From Phycisphaerae bacterium (GTDB taxonomy: Bacteria; Planctomycetota; Phycisphaerae; UBA1845; Fen-1342), in the NCBI GenBank assembly GCA_030612705.1, contig JAUWNI010000006.1:1-63293 (forward strand): a DNA stretch of 63,293 bases. Direction: 5' to 3'. The translations under genes and the position numbers were made by a program. This document shows positions 32,583-41,629 of this stretch, in pieces. Below the pieces are notes generated by a model that saw only the letters and a list, made by a program, of their open reading frames with translations, had not been told where the DNA came from and ran no database searches. Numbering within the stretch: position 1 is the first letter of the stretch; each line of letters opens with the position of its first letter.

Positions 32583-34934
32583 ATGGCTCAAGAGCCAACC
32601 CGCCCGGCTTCGGTCGCGGATTTCACGTTTAAGGTAGCCGACAAGACCATTGAAGACCTCAAGGTCACCGGGTTCACCGGTACCGAGGAAATCAGCCGGC
32701 TCTTCAGTTTCAACGTGACGTTCTGCTCGATCGACCCCGAGATCGCTTTCGACGACATCGTTGGCAAGCCCTGCGTGCTCGAGATCGATGCATTCAGCGG
32801 TTCACGCTTCGTCAACGGGATTGTGCGGCAGTTCGAGCGGACCGGCGAAGGCTCATCGCTGACGTACTATGCGGCCGAGATCGTCCCGGTACACTGGCTG
32901 CTGACCCGACGGCACAAGTGCCGCATCTTCCAGGAGAGCAACTGTTCCGACATGACGGTGCCGGGCATCATCGAGAAAGTTTTCAAGGATGCCGGTATCC
33001 CCAGCGATAACTATCGCCTGGCGCTCCAGGGCAGCTACGATACCCGCGAGTACGTGGTCCAGTACCGCGAGTCGGAGATGAACTTCATTTCGCGGCTGAT
33101 GGAGGAGGAGGGCATCTTCTTCTTCTTTGAGCACGCTGTCGACGCGCATGTCATGGTCATCGGCGACAGCCCGGTGGCGCATACCGTGGTCCCAAACGCC
33201 GCCGAGTTCGCGTTCCGCGATCAAACGGGGCTGGTCTCGGAACAGGAGCAGGAGTACATCTACAATATCCGCGACGGGCAGTCGATCCAGACCGGCGCGA
33301 TCACGCTCGACGACTATAATTTTCAGCAGCCGCAGGTCGATCTGAAGACCAACGCCACGGCCGACACGTATACCTCACTCGAATACAGTGACTATCCCGG
33401 CAAGTACGTCGACAAGTCGGTCGGCGACCGTTGGGCCATCGTGCGCCTCGAGGAATTCCAGTGCCGGCGGCGCATCCAGCGGATGGACGCCACCGTGCGC
33501 GTGTTGTTGCCGGGGTACAAGTTCGACCTGATCGAGCACCCCTCGGAAGCGCTCAACCGCGACTATCTCGTCACGCGCGTCACGCACGAGGCCCACCAAC
33601 CGCAAAGCGCCCAGGAGGAAGCCGGGGGGCAGCGCGGGATCGAATACAAAGCCGACATCCGCACCATCCCGGCTGATATCCCCTTCCGTCCGCCCCGCAT
33701 CACGCCCCGCTCGGTCATACAGGGCAGCCAAACGGCGGTCGTGGTCGGGCCGTCCGGGGAGGAAATCTACACCGACAAGTATGGCCGCGTGAAGGTCCAA
33801 TACTTTTGGGATCGCGAGGGCAAGCACGACGAGAACAGCTCACGCTGGACACGCGTCAGCCAGGGATCGGCGGGGGGGCAGTACGGGATCATGTTCCTGC
33901 CGCGGGTCGGGCATGAGGTCGTGGTCGAGTTCCTCGAAGGCGATCCAGACCGCCCGCTGGTCAGCGGTCGCGTCTACAACAACGATTTGATGCCCCCCTA
34001 CTCGCTGCCGGACGAGAAGACCAAGAGCGTCATCAAGACGCACAGCTCGAAAGGCGGCGGCGGGACCAACGAGATCCGTTTCGAGGATTTGAAAGACAAG
34101 GAGCAGCTCTTCATCCAGGCCCAGCGCCAGATGGACACGCGCGTCAAGGCCAACCACTTCCACACCATCGGCGGCAATTACCACGTGGACGTCGGCGGAA
34201 AGGACGAAGGCAGCCTGTTCGAGCTGATCCACAAGGATAAGCACGTCCACGTCAAGAACAACGTAAATACGCTCACCGACACGGACGAATCGCACAAAAT
34301 CAAGGGCAAGGTCTCGATCAAGGTGACCGGCACGCGTTCGACGGACGTCGGTGGCGACGTGGTCGACAAGTTCGGTGCCAACCATAAGCACGAGGTCACG
34401 CAGACCTACGCGCTCAAGGCCCTGAGCATCAAGCTCGAGGCGTCCACCGGCATCGAGCTGAAGTGCGGCGGATCGTCAATCGTGCTGACGCCGGCGGCGA
34501 TCTTCGTCGTCGGAGGTCCGCTGGTGAATATCAACAGCGGCTCGGGTCCGCCGGTCGGTCCGGTGGTGGCGATGGCGACCTCGCCGGAGCAGGCGGAGGA
34601 TGCCGCCGCCGCCGACGAGTCCGATCCGGGCTACGACATAACGTACAACCCGACGACGGACTCGTACGCCCCGGTAGAGGTGGAGAAGCCGGCCTTCACG
34701 CCGGCGGTGATGCCGACCGAAGAGCCCGAGGAAACCACGTGGATCGAGATCGAGATGGTAGACGAAGCGGAACAACCCTGCGCCGGCGAGCGTTACGAGC
34801 TGGAATTGCCGGACGGGAAGATTCGCAAAGGCACGCTCGACGCCAACGGATTCGCCCGACATGAAAATCTTGATCCGGGCAGCGTCAAGGTTCGATTCCC
34901 GCGTCTCGACGCGGCAGCATGGGAGCGTATTTGA
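32583..34934 (+). CDS. vgrG: VgrG-like type VI secretion spike protein (TssI)
   Basis: A 783-residue protein. Residues about 10-330 match the gp27-like part (FTGTEEISRLFSFNVTF, YVVQYRESEMNFISRLMEEE with GIFFFFEH). About 385-470 is the gp5 OB-fold (YTDKYGRVKVQYFWDREGKH, SAGGQYGIMFLPRVGHEVVV, EFLEGDPDRPLVSGRVYN), and about 500-655 is a repetitive beta-helix (HVHVKNNVNTLTDTDESHKI). An extra C-terminal piece after an acidic linker (717-783) resembles a transthyretin-like cargo adaptor domain. VgrG trimers tip the injected tube and carry effectors. ATG 32583 follows CGGAGGAAC. It is the first of five co-directional genes; no structural T6SS genes are in view. Confidence 0.92.
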   Translation: MAQEPTRPASVADFTFKVADKTIEDLKVTGFTGTEEISRLFSFNVTFCSIDPEIAFDDIVGKPCVLEIDAFSGSRFVNGIVRQFERTGEGSSLTYYAAEIVPVHWLLTRRHKCRIFQESNCSDMTVPGIIEKVFKDAGIPSDNYRLALQGSYDTREYVVQYRESEMNFISRLMEEEGIFFFFEHAVDAHVMVIGDSPVAHTVVPNAAEFAFRDQTGLVSEQEQEYIYNIRDGQSIQTGAITLDDYNFQQPQVDLKTNATADTYTSLEYSDYPGKYVDKSVGDRWAIVRLEEFQCRRRIQRMDATVRVLLPGYKFDLIEHPSEALNRDYLVTRVTHEAHQPQSAQEEAGGQRGIEYKADIRTIPADIPFRPPRITPRSVIQGSQTAVVVGPSGEEIYTDKYGRVKVQYFWDREGKHDENSSRWTRVSQGSAGGQYGIMFLPRVGHEVVVEFLEGDPDRPLVSGRVYNNDLMPPYSLPDEKTKSVIKTHSSKGGGGTNEIRFEDLKDKEQLFIQAQRQMDTRVKANHFHTIGGNYHVDVGGKDEGSLFELIHKDKHVHVKNNVNTLTDTDESHKIKGKVSIKVTGTRSTDVGGDVVDKFGANHKHEVTQTYALKALSIKLEASTGIELKCGGSSIVLTPAAIFVVGGPLVNINSGSGPPVGPVVAMATSPEQAEDAAAADESDPGYDITYNPTTDSYAPVEVEKPAFTPAVMPTEEPEETTWIEIEMVDEAEQPCAGERYELELPDGKIRKGTLDANGFARHENLDPGSVKVRFPRLDAAAWERI

Positions 34935-35845
34935 TGAGTCCAACGCCGAATATTCCGTCGGCCGGCGGCACAGACGATTTCAGCCAGCGCATTCAGGACG
35001 AACAGGCCAAGATGACCGGCCAACAACCCGCGCAACAGGCACGGCAGCAAGCCTCCGAGCAGGCCGAGGCGGCACAGTCACAAACCGAGGGCGACCAGGC
35101 ACAAACCGAAGACCAGGGCACCGGTCCGGTCGGTCAGGGAGATTATGTCGCCAAGCGCGGCGATTGTATCTCAAAAATCGCCAAGGAGACGGGGCATTTC
35201 TGGGAGACGATCTGGAACGATTCGGGAAATTCCGAACTGAGAGAGACGCGGAAGGATCCGAACGTCCTGTTACCGGGAGACAAGGTCACGATTCCGGAAC
35301 TCAAGGATAAAGCCGAGGATTGTGCGACCGAACAGCTTCACCGTTTCCGGCGTCTGGGCGAGCCGTCGAAACTGCGCATGCGGATCATGCAGGAGCCGGA
35401 ACCGAAAGCCGGAGAAGACGAGCGGGCCAGTGAGGACACGCCGCAACAACGGCGAGCCGAAGCGGTCGAGGACGAGCCGCGCGCCAACGTTCCGTACACT
35501 ATGGAGATCGATGGTCAGACGTTTTCCGGGCAGACCGACGAAGAGGGGTATATCGAGCAAAACATCCCCGGCAACGCGAAACGCGGCAAACTGATACTCG
35601 ATCCGGGTACGCCTAAACAATCAGAGGTACCGTTGAACCTCGGCACGTTGGGGCCCATCTCGGAGGTCTCCGGCGCCAAGGAGCGTCTCAACAATCTTGG
35701 ATTCGACTGTGGCGATGACTCCGAGGAGGATACGCCGCGTTTCCGTGAGGCGCTCAAGCTTTTCCAGCAGAAGGCCGGATTGGAAATCAATGGTAAACTG
35801 AACCAGGAAACGCGCGACAAGCTTCAGGAGGCGCACGGAAGTTAA
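34934..35845 (+). CDS. LysM and peptidoglycan-binding protein of the vgrG operon
   Basis: A 303-residue protein whose ATG overlaps the vgrG stop (TGATG). After a Gln-rich N-terminus there is a LysM domain at about 68-117 (GDYVAKRGDCISKIAKETGH, PNVLLPGDKVTIPEL), a charged linker, a short strand-rich segment at about 185-225 (YTMEIDGQTFSGQTDEEGYI) resembling the VgrG C-terminal extension, and a C-terminal peptidoglycan-binding helix bundle at about 248-303 (ERLNNLGFD, FREALKLFQQKAGLEINGKL). No signal peptide, so export would be by the spike. It may be a wall-binding cargo adaptor rather than an enzyme, since no hydrolase motif is seen. Confidence 0.8.
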   Translation: MSPTPNIPSAGGTDDFSQRIQDEQAKMTGQQPAQQARQQASEQAEAAQSQTEGDQAQTEDQGTGPVGQGDYVAKRGDCISKIAKETGHFWETIWNDSGNSELRETRKDPNVLLPGDKVTIPELKDKAEDCATEQLHRFRRLGEPSKLRMRIMQEPEPKAGEDERASEDTPQQRRAEAVEDEPRANVPYTMEIDGQTFSGQTDEEGYIEQNIPGNAKRGKLILDPGTPKQSEVPLNLGTLGPISEVSGAKERLNNLGFDCGDDSEEDTPRFREALKLFQQKAGLEINGKLNQETRDKLQEAHGS

Positions 35846-35909
35846 TCGCGCGGTAACAGACGTATCGGGTTGGACCGACGGCACGCCGTTTCCCAGGAAT
35901 GGAGAAATC

Positions 35910-37619
35910 ATGGCCGACAAGGAAATGGTCAAGATTATTCTCAAGAACGTGTTTATCAAGAAAAACGCAACGATTCCGGGCTCGGGCGAGGCTTGGTTCA
36001 GCGGCACACTCGCCGGCGGAGGCCAGTTGGTACAGCTCAAACCGAAAGGCGCCCAGCAACCAGACAAGACGGCTCGCAAGCTGCGCGCCGGGGGGACGTA
36101 CAAGCTGGGCTGGGAGGGCGTTATCGACGTGACCAACAACGTCGACGAGATCACGATCAAAGTCGAATGCCACGACGCGGACGCGACCAAGAGCCAGAAT
36201 CACGGAACCGTCACGGAGAAGCTCACCTGGCCGTACAGACAGGATCAAAGCGTCATCTCGAAGCCGAGCAGCCCGGACCTGGTCAAGCTGCAATACGAAG
36301 TGCAGTTGTCGATGGGCGGCAAATTCGGCCGGCACAAACCCAAGTCGGTGTTCGCCTGTAGACAAAACATAGGCAGCGCGACGGCGACGTCGGTTTCGGG
36401 GGGGAAGACGGAATTCCGAATCGAATTTCATCCGGTTCGTCCTTCACCGACGCGGCTGGCTGAATTGCCGAAGCGTCCCCCGCGGATGAACACGTCGGGC
36501 AAGGAAGTCAGCAACAACGGTTCGATCAACATCAAGACCAACTCGCCGCCGAACATCATGCCGAATCCGCCGGTGATACCGATACTGGATTCGAAGCTGG
36601 CCACCAAAGAGCTTAAAAAGAAGGCGGCCAAGATTCAGTTTACCTGGTACTACCCCAAGAGCATGAATTTCGAGAAGGCGGGTTCGGACCTGACCTGGGA
36701 GGCGCAGGCGCTTTCGGGCTCACCCACCGTCAAGTTTGTGGGCAAGGCGGAAGGTCTGAAGATCATGTGCTATGGCACGGGTGCGAACGAGGGTACGGTT
36801 CTGCTGAAATTGAAGTACAAGGACACGGAAGTGGCTCAGTACCGTGCGCTGGTGCGCAAACCCAAGCAGATCAAATCGCGCTTCACTCTGCTGAAAGTCA
36901 AGAACCGCAAGGCTGATAGCCCGACCAGCAAGGCTTCCGATATCAAGAAACACATTGCGGTCACCAACGCCCTATTGTGGCAAGTGGGGCTCGAACTGGC
37001 GCTGGATACGGATACATCCGTGAAAGACAGCGCCAAGCGCATCGCCGAGGGCGTGTTCGAGATCGAAGTACCGAAGGGCAAGACGCAGGTCACCAGCATG
37101 GCCGCCGGGCGCGACCTGGTGAAGTTGAACTATCGCGCGAAAGTATTGAACTTCGTGTACATCAAATCGTTCGTACTTACGATCGGCACGAATAAAATCA
37201 CAGCGCTGGGGGCGGCACTGGCCATACCCGACAGCAACGAGGCCACGCACAAGATGAAAGATACCGGTTCGCCGAGTTCGTCGTGGGTATCGAACTCCGG
37301 CGTCGATTACGAAGTGATGGGCCCGCCGGCGCCGGCCGATCCGGTTGAGATAACGATGTTTCCGAAGCAAGGCACGGGGCCGAACGATTTGTGGGGCATG
37401 TTCATCACCGACGCCAACCCATCCGCGAAGGAATTCGCGAATACCATCGCGCACGAGATGGGGCACGTGTTGAACCTGCGTCACCGCGTCGGGGCGGGCG
37501 ACGACGGCGTGGGACATCCGAAAAACGAAAACCTGATGCACGGCTCGAACCCGGCGACGCTCGCGCAGGATCTCGATATCGTCCAGGCCATGGCCGTGAT
37601 CAAGAGTAAACTGTTCTAA
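35910..37619 (+). CDS. Candidate metzincin-type metalloprotease effector
   Basis: A 569-residue protein. The C-terminus has the zinc signature HEMGHVLNLRH (His515, Glu516, His519, His525), i.e. HExxHxxxxxH, followed by ENLMHGSN with Met543 in the Met-turn position. This fits metzincin peptidases, although the usual Gly at position 8 of the motif is Asn. The N-terminal about 500 residues are strand-rich and unrecognised and may load onto VgrG. No signal peptide is present. GGAG precedes the ATG at 35910. Position between vgrG and PAAR genes and the coupled downstream gene make it the best effector candidate. The target is unknown. Confidence 0.75.
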   Translation: MADKEMVKIILKNVFIKKNATIPGSGEAWFSGTLAGGGQLVQLKPKGAQQPDKTARKLRAGGTYKLGWEGVIDVTNNVDEITIKVECHDADATKSQNHGTVTEKLTWPYRQDQSVISKPSSPDLVKLQYEVQLSMGGKFGRHKPKSVFACRQNIGSATATSVSGGKTEFRIEFHPVRPSPTRLAELPKRPPRMNTSGKEVSNNGSINIKTNSPPNIMPNPPVIPILDSKLATKELKKKAAKIQFTWYYPKSMNFEKAGSDLTWEAQALSGSPTVKFVGKAEGLKIMCYGTGANEGTVLLKLKYKDTEVAQYRALVRKPKQIKSRFTLLKVKNRKADSPTSKASDIKKHIAVTNALLWQVGLELALDTDTSVKDSAKRIAEGVFEIEVPKGKTQVTSMAAGRDLVKLNYRAKVLNFVYIKSFVLTIGTNKITALGAALAIPDSNEATHKMKDTGSPSSSWVSNSGVDYEVMGPPAPADPVEITMFPKQGTGPNDLWGMFITDANPSAKEFANTIAHEMGHVLNLRHRVGAGDDGVGHPKNENLMHGSNPATLAQDLDIVQAMAVIKSKLF

Positions 37620-38539
37620 TGACGAAGCCAAACGGCGTTATCTTGCTGATGTGTTTCGCGCTGCCGGCGTGGCAGGGTTGCACGAACACCACCGGGCAAG
37701 ACACACAAACAAGGACGGACACAGACATGGTCACCGAGCCGCAGGAAATAGCACGTACGTCGAAAGAGCCACGGGAAGTGATGCATGCCGCCTTGACCAT
37801 GGCGCGCGGCGCGCGGGCCGATCAACACCAAGCCTTGAAGAAACTCCTGCCGACGGAGGATCTCCTTTATCGGCTCGACACTCACGAGGATTACGACGAC
37901 GTGGGCGGCAAGCTGCGCATCGGCGCGGTGCTCGAGGCTCTGAGCGAAAACCCCAGCCCAACCGCCCGCGAGGTGATTTTCTCACTTACGCAATCCCCCG
38001 TGTTTATCGACGACACGCGGCGAGCGCGTCTGCTGATCGAGGCCTGTATCCCGTATCGCCCCTCGCCGCCGGAAGTCATCAAGTTCTGGAACAACCATTG
38101 TCGACCGCTGGACGGCTATTGCGACATCTCGATCGACGCCATGATTCAAAACGGCAGCGAGCCGGCGTTGGAGCTTTTCGAGAAGAAGATGCTCGACCCC
38201 CAGCACGAAGACAAATACAAGATCGAGTGGCTGCGGAATCCGGTATTCGTTCATCGCAACGAAGCGCCGTTGCTGGCGGTGTGTGAGCGGCTTCTGGAAA
38301 GACCGCTGCCGGAACCCTTGCAGGTTCCTCTCGTCGAAGCCTTGTTTGATTACCAGCCTGACACCTGGTACATGCAGGATTACATTCAGGAAGAACCGCC
38401 GCGCGGCAAGGCCACGGAAGAAGCGCTGAAGATCCTGCAATCCATCGGCGAGTATGCCTTGAAGAAAGTGGAACTGCCCGATCAATTAAAAGAACAGGTA
38501 GAAACCGTCTTGGAGGAAATCTCCGAGAAGAAACCTTAG
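37619..38539 (+). CDS. Envelope-targeted protein coupled to the metalloprotease, candidate immunity protein
   Basis: A 306-residue protein starting inside the protease stop (TAATG). The N-terminus MTKPNGVILLMCFALPAWQG with Cys21 resembles a lipoprotein signal, although residues before the Cys fit the lipobox poorly. The mature part is helical and acidic (EPREVMHAALTMARGARADQ, PLVEALFDYQPDTWYMQDYI) with no enzyme motif, possibly HEAT-like. Overlap with a toxin-like gene and periplasmic targeting is the typical setting of immunity proteins. This role is inferred from context only. Confidence 0.55.
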   Translation: MTKPNGVILLMCFALPAWQGCTNTTGQDTQTRTDTDMVTEPQEIARTSKEPREVMHAALTMARGARADQHQALKKLLPTEDLLYRLDTHEDYDDVGGKLRIGAVLEALSENPSPTAREVIFSLTQSPVFIDDTRRARLLIEACIPYRPSPPEVIKFWNNHCRPLDGYCDISIDAMIQNGSEPALELFEKKMLDPQHEDKYKIEWLRNPVFVHRNEAPLLAVCERLLERPLPEPLQVPLVEALFDYQPDTWYMQDYIQEEPPRGKATEEALKILQSIGEYALKKVELPDQLKEQVETVLEEISEKKP

Positions 38540-38549
38540 AGGTGTACCG

Positions 38550-38843
38550 ATGCCCCCCGCCGCGCGAATCACGGATATGCACACCTGCCCGATGGTGACG
38601 GGCGTGGTCCCGCACGTGGGCGGGCCGATCCTGCCGCCGGGTCATCCGACCACGCTCATCGGCTTTATGCCGGCCGCCCGCGTCGGCGACATGGCCACCT
38701 GCGTCGGGCCGCCCGACACGATCGTCAAGGGTTCACCGACCGTTCTCATCGGCATGATGCCGGCCGCGCGGATGGGCGACAACACCGCCCACGGCGGCGT
38801 CATCGTTGTGGGCCACCCCACGACCATGATTGGCGACGGTTGA
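38550..38843 (+). CDS. PAAR-domain spike tip protein
   Basis: A 97-residue PAAR protein: MPPAARITDMHTCP at the start, three PAAR-like repeats (PPAAR, MPAARVGD, MPAARMGD) and glycine/proline turns with VKGSPTVLIG and VVGHPTTMIGDG. PAAR proteins form the zinc-bound cone on the VgrG trimer; likely ligands are the His and Cys residues at DMHTC, MATC and AHGG. ATG 38550 is preceded by GAGGTG. It is the last gene of the operon, with a 30-bp gap to the convergent ABC permease gene. Confidence 0.93.
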   Translation: MPPAARITDMHTCPMVTGVVPHVGGPILPPGHPTTLIGFMPAARVGDMATCVGPPDTIVKGSPTVLIGMMPAARMGDNTAHGGVIVVGHPTTMIGDG

Positions 38844-38872
38844 AAAAGGAGACAGGCACCGCGCGGCCGCCG

Positions 38873-40726
38873 TCAGGCCGACTGGCGGCGGACGGTCATG
38901 TCGAAGTTGCGGACCATGTTTTTGTAGAGACTGTACGTGATCGCCGCGTAGACCGCGATCGCGATGACACTCGTGATCAGCCGCACGACCCGGGCGGTGA
39001 TCAGGGCGGCGGCGGCGGGCGTGTTCACCTCCGATTCAAACACGACATTGTAATCGATCAGCGCGGCGACGGCGTGGAACGGCGTGAACGGCAGCACCAC
39101 CGCCGCGAGCATATACCCCCCCTGCATCATCGCCAGCGCGCAGCCCAGTAGCAGGCCGGAGCCGCCCATTACGACCGCGGTGCTGAGCATCACCGCCTGC
39201 ACGGTTTTCTTCGAGATCAGCGAGAATTGCAGGCCGACCATCGCGGCAATCGCGGCGAAGGCCGTCATCAACAGCGGCACCATCACGAACGCTTCCGGCG
39301 TGGTCACGTCATTCGCACCATCGCGGAAGAAGTCCGCGACCACGAACAGCAGCAGCGTCACCGTCGGCACGCTGATCATCGGCACCACGAAGCTCACCAA
39401 CCCGCGCAGCATCCCGGCGATGATGTACTTGCTCGTCAGCGGCGTTGTCAGCAGCAACTCGATCGTCAGAGTCTCTTTTTCACGCGTCAGCGTGGTGGCG
39501 GCGGTGTTGGTCACGACCAGCATGATCACCGCCAACTCGATCCAGGTCATCGCCAGGAGCCAGGCCCGCGTCAGGTCGGGCTTGGATGGGTCGAGCGCCC
39601 ACCAGCCTTTTTCATGCGCGATCAGCAGGATGATGCCCGCCAGGATGCCGCCGATGATGAACACCCAGCGCATCGCCGAGCGGCCGGCGGCCGAGGCCCG
39701 CGTGGCCGCCTCGCGCCAGGCGATCGGGTTCTTCCAGACGCGTCGGGGTCTCTGTCGGCGTTCGCCGTTCGGGTCGCCACGCGTCACTGTCCCGGTCAGG
39801 CGGCTCCACCAGGTCGTTTCCCCCTCTTTCGCCCCCCGCCGCACGAAGAACAGGCTGAAGAGGATCATGGCGACGGATGCGAGCGTGGTAATCAACATGT
39901 AGCCGTACTGCGGATACGCCATCAGCCAACCCGAAATTCGGCCGTAATGAGCCACGTGTGACGGCGGCGGCGCGGGCGTCTGCCCGGTCACCACCGACAG
40001 CGCCTGAAACGGATGAATCGGAGCGAGCCAACTCATCCGGTCGCCGGCGAATGGTAAGTATGGATTTGTGGCCGGTGCTTCCGGCAACTGCCCCCACGTG
40101 TTGAACCCAATCGCCCAGATCGCGAGCAGATAGACCGCCACGCCGAGAAAGAACGAGAAGATCGTCCGCCGGGTTCCGACCCTGGCAATGCTGATCATGA
40201 TCGCGAGCGATCCGGTAACCAGTCCCGTACACGCCGCCAGCATGAGGCTCTCGAAAACCTCGCGCGTGGTCACGCCGCCGTAGAGCATGGTGATACAGAA
40301 AATCGGCAACCCCGCCAGCAGCAGCACCCACACGAAAGAGAGTCGGCTAAACAGCGAGCCGAGCACGATCTGTGCGTTCGAGAGCGGCGTGGTCAGTAGA
40401 ATGTGAAACGTGTTGGCGTCCTTCTCCTGTGTGATCGCCCCGGCGGTGAAGACCGGTGCGATAAAGCTCATCAGGAACAACTGCACGAGGCTGACCGCCA
40501 TGAACGTCACCGTCGCCTGCTTGGCAAGGTCGGCGAGCGAAACGGCCTGTGTACTGAGCCCCTTGCTGCCGAATACAAGCATGACGACGAACAGCACGAC
40601 CAGATAAATCACGCGGGCCCAAAGATGCCGCGACCGCTTCCCGCCGGCGCTGACCACGCGCACAAGGATCGGGTTGGCGGGCAGGAGCCGCCAGAGCCAG
40701 AGACCTATGTCGCGTAGAATACTCAT
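38873..40726 (-). CDS. ABC-2 type transporter permease
   Basis: A 617-residue protein with two groups of TM helices, the first at about 35-270 (VIYLVVLFVVMLVFG, VQLFLMSFIAPVFTAGAIT) and the second at about 345-600. Each group has the ABC-2 hallmark: QEKDANTFHILLTTPLS and REKETLTIELLLTTPLTSKY, so the protein is an internal duplication of two permease halves. It probably works with the ATPase at 41661-42590, although an insert now separates them. The region before ATG 40726 is a TTCAGGG-type array, so no Shine-Dalgarno sequence is seen; translation may be weak. Confidence 0.8.
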   Translation of the reverse strand: MSILRDIGLWLWRLLPANPILVRVVSAGGKRSRHLWARVIYLVVLFVVMLVFGSKGLSTQAVSLADLAKQATVTFMAVSLVQLFLMSFIAPVFTAGAITQEKDANTFHILLTTPLSNAQIVLGSLFSRLSFVWVLLLAGLPIFCITMLYGGVTTREVFESLMLAACTGLVTGSLAIMISIARVGTRRTIFSFFLGVAVYLLAIWAIGFNTWGQLPEAPATNPYLPFAGDRMSWLAPIHPFQALSVVTGQTPAPPPSHVAHYGRISGWLMAYPQYGYMLITTLASVAMILFSLFFVRRGAKEGETTWWSRLTGTVTRGDPNGERRQRPRRVWKNPIAWREAATRASAAGRSAMRWVFIIGGILAGIILLIAHEKGWWALDPSKPDLTRAWLLAMTWIELAVIMLVVTNTAATTLTREKETLTIELLLTTPLTSKYIIAGMLRGLVSFVVPMISVPTVTLLLFVVADFFRDGANDVTTPEAFVMVPLLMTAFAAIAAMVGLQFSLISKKTVQAVMLSTAVVMGGSGLLLGCALAMMQGGYMLAAVVLPFTPFHAVAALIDYNVVFESEVNTPAAAALITARVVRLITSVIAIAVYAAITYSLYKNMVRNFDMTVRRQSA

Positions 40727-40768
40727 GTTAGGGTTCAGGGTTTAGGGTTCAGGGTTCAGGGTTCAGGA
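40727..40768. repeat. TTCAGGG-like array (left arm)
   Basis: Bases 40728-40768 contain five or so units such as GGGTTCAGGGTTTAGGGTTC. The inverse array lies at 41630-41660. It directly abuts the ABC permease start and covers the stop of the four-helix bundle gene. Confidence 0.8.
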
Positions 40769-41172
40769 TCAGATCCTTTTTTATTCCAGCGTCTCTGGGA
40801 TTCGGGTAGTTGCTTCTCCAGGGTTTTTTCCAGGCCGTTTAGCATTCGTACGCATTCGAGATATCTCTCACGCATTCTCTCATAGACGTCAGGAGCTATA
40901 TATCCCTTCAGCTTGGCGATGTAGAGATGGTGAACCGTTTCCAACGCCTCGCCCCGTGCTCGATTCACACCCTCGATCTTGTTCTTGATGTAGCGATCGC
41001 TATGCTTCTCCGCAAGATTAGCCGGCGCGCTATTGGACGAACGCCGAATCTGCGATCCGAGCTCAAACCGCTCATCACGCGGCCACAATTTGGCAAGACC
41101 ACCAACGTTGAGATGGAACTCACAGAGCTTCTGGTAAACGACCAGATCTTCAACCCGCATGAACTCAGGCAT
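40756..41172 (-). CDS. Four-helix bundle protein (23S intervening-sequence family)
   Basis: A 138-residue helical protein: RVEDLVVYQKLCEFHLNVGG, RDERFELGSQIRRSSNSAPA with the NLAEKHS segment, then RARGEALETVHHLYIAKLKG. This matches the four-helix bundle family first noted in 23S rRNA intervening sequences and often seen as mobile cargo. ATG 41172 has an excellent GGGAGGCGAC before it. It ends inside the TTCAGGG-like array. With the next gene it lies between the ABC ATPase and permease genes. Confidence 0.85.
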   Translation of the reverse strand: MPEFMRVEDLVVYQKLCEFHLNVGGLAKLWPRDERFELGSQIRRSSNSAPANLAEKHSDRYIKNKIEGVNRARGEALETVHHLYIAKLKGYIAPDVYERMRERYLECVRMLNGLEKTLEKQLPESQRRWNKKGSDPEP

Positions 41173-41212
41173 GTCGCCTCCCTTACCGACCCAGGATCCA
41201 GAGCGCCCAGCA

Positions 41213-41569
41213 CTAGCCGGAGGCCAGCCCGGCGCGCCCCAACGGAAACGGGACACCGCACTCGGGGCAATTGTGGCTTTCTGGAAGCCCGGTCAACTCG
41301 TAGCCGCACTCAGGGCAATATGGGCGATTCGAAGGAATTGCGAGGTTGACAATCCATCTGCCGCCCAGGAAGAGGTACGCGCCGATCGCAATCTTCGCGA
41401 CGGCTGCGCCAATCATCGTGTAGCCCGCCCAAGAGACGCCGCCAAGGCCGGCTCCACCAAGGAAGTCGACCGCAAAACCGGCCGCACGAATCGCTCCGGC
41501 TACCCCTTCGACCAGGAAGTAGACACCCACAACGCGCAGCGCGAGGCGGAATGCTGTCTTGTACTTCAT
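41213..41569 (-). CDS. Membrane protein with C-terminal zinc ribbon
   Basis: A 118-residue protein. Hydrophobic stretches near 8-30 (LALRVVGVYFLVEGVAGAIR) and 45-72 (WAGYTMIGAAVAKIAIGAYL) suggest two TM helices. A zinc ribbon CPECGYELTGLPESHNCPEC lies at about 85-104, a form often seen in planctomycete membrane proteins. Role unknown. It is 40 bp upstream of the four-helix bundle gene, in the same direction, and is part of the segment inserted in the ABC operon. Confidence 0.65.
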   Translation of the reverse strand: MKYKTAFRLALRVVGVYFLVEGVAGAIRAAGFAVDFLGGAGLGGVSWAGYTMIGAAVAKIAIGAYLFLGGRWIVNLAIPSNRPYCPECGYELTGLPESHNCPECGVPFPLGRAGLASG

Positions 41570-41629
41570 GTCATTGCTCGCTGCTCATAGCTCTGTCACC
41601 TATCTTCGCGAAGCTCGGAGTCCTCAACG

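Noticed and set aside
32583-38843. Prophage tail or extracellular contractile injection system
   Set aside because: The spike has T6SS VgrG layout with an extended C-terminus and PAAR partner, and no sheath, tube or tail-fibre genes adjoin. It cannot be ruled out without the full genome.
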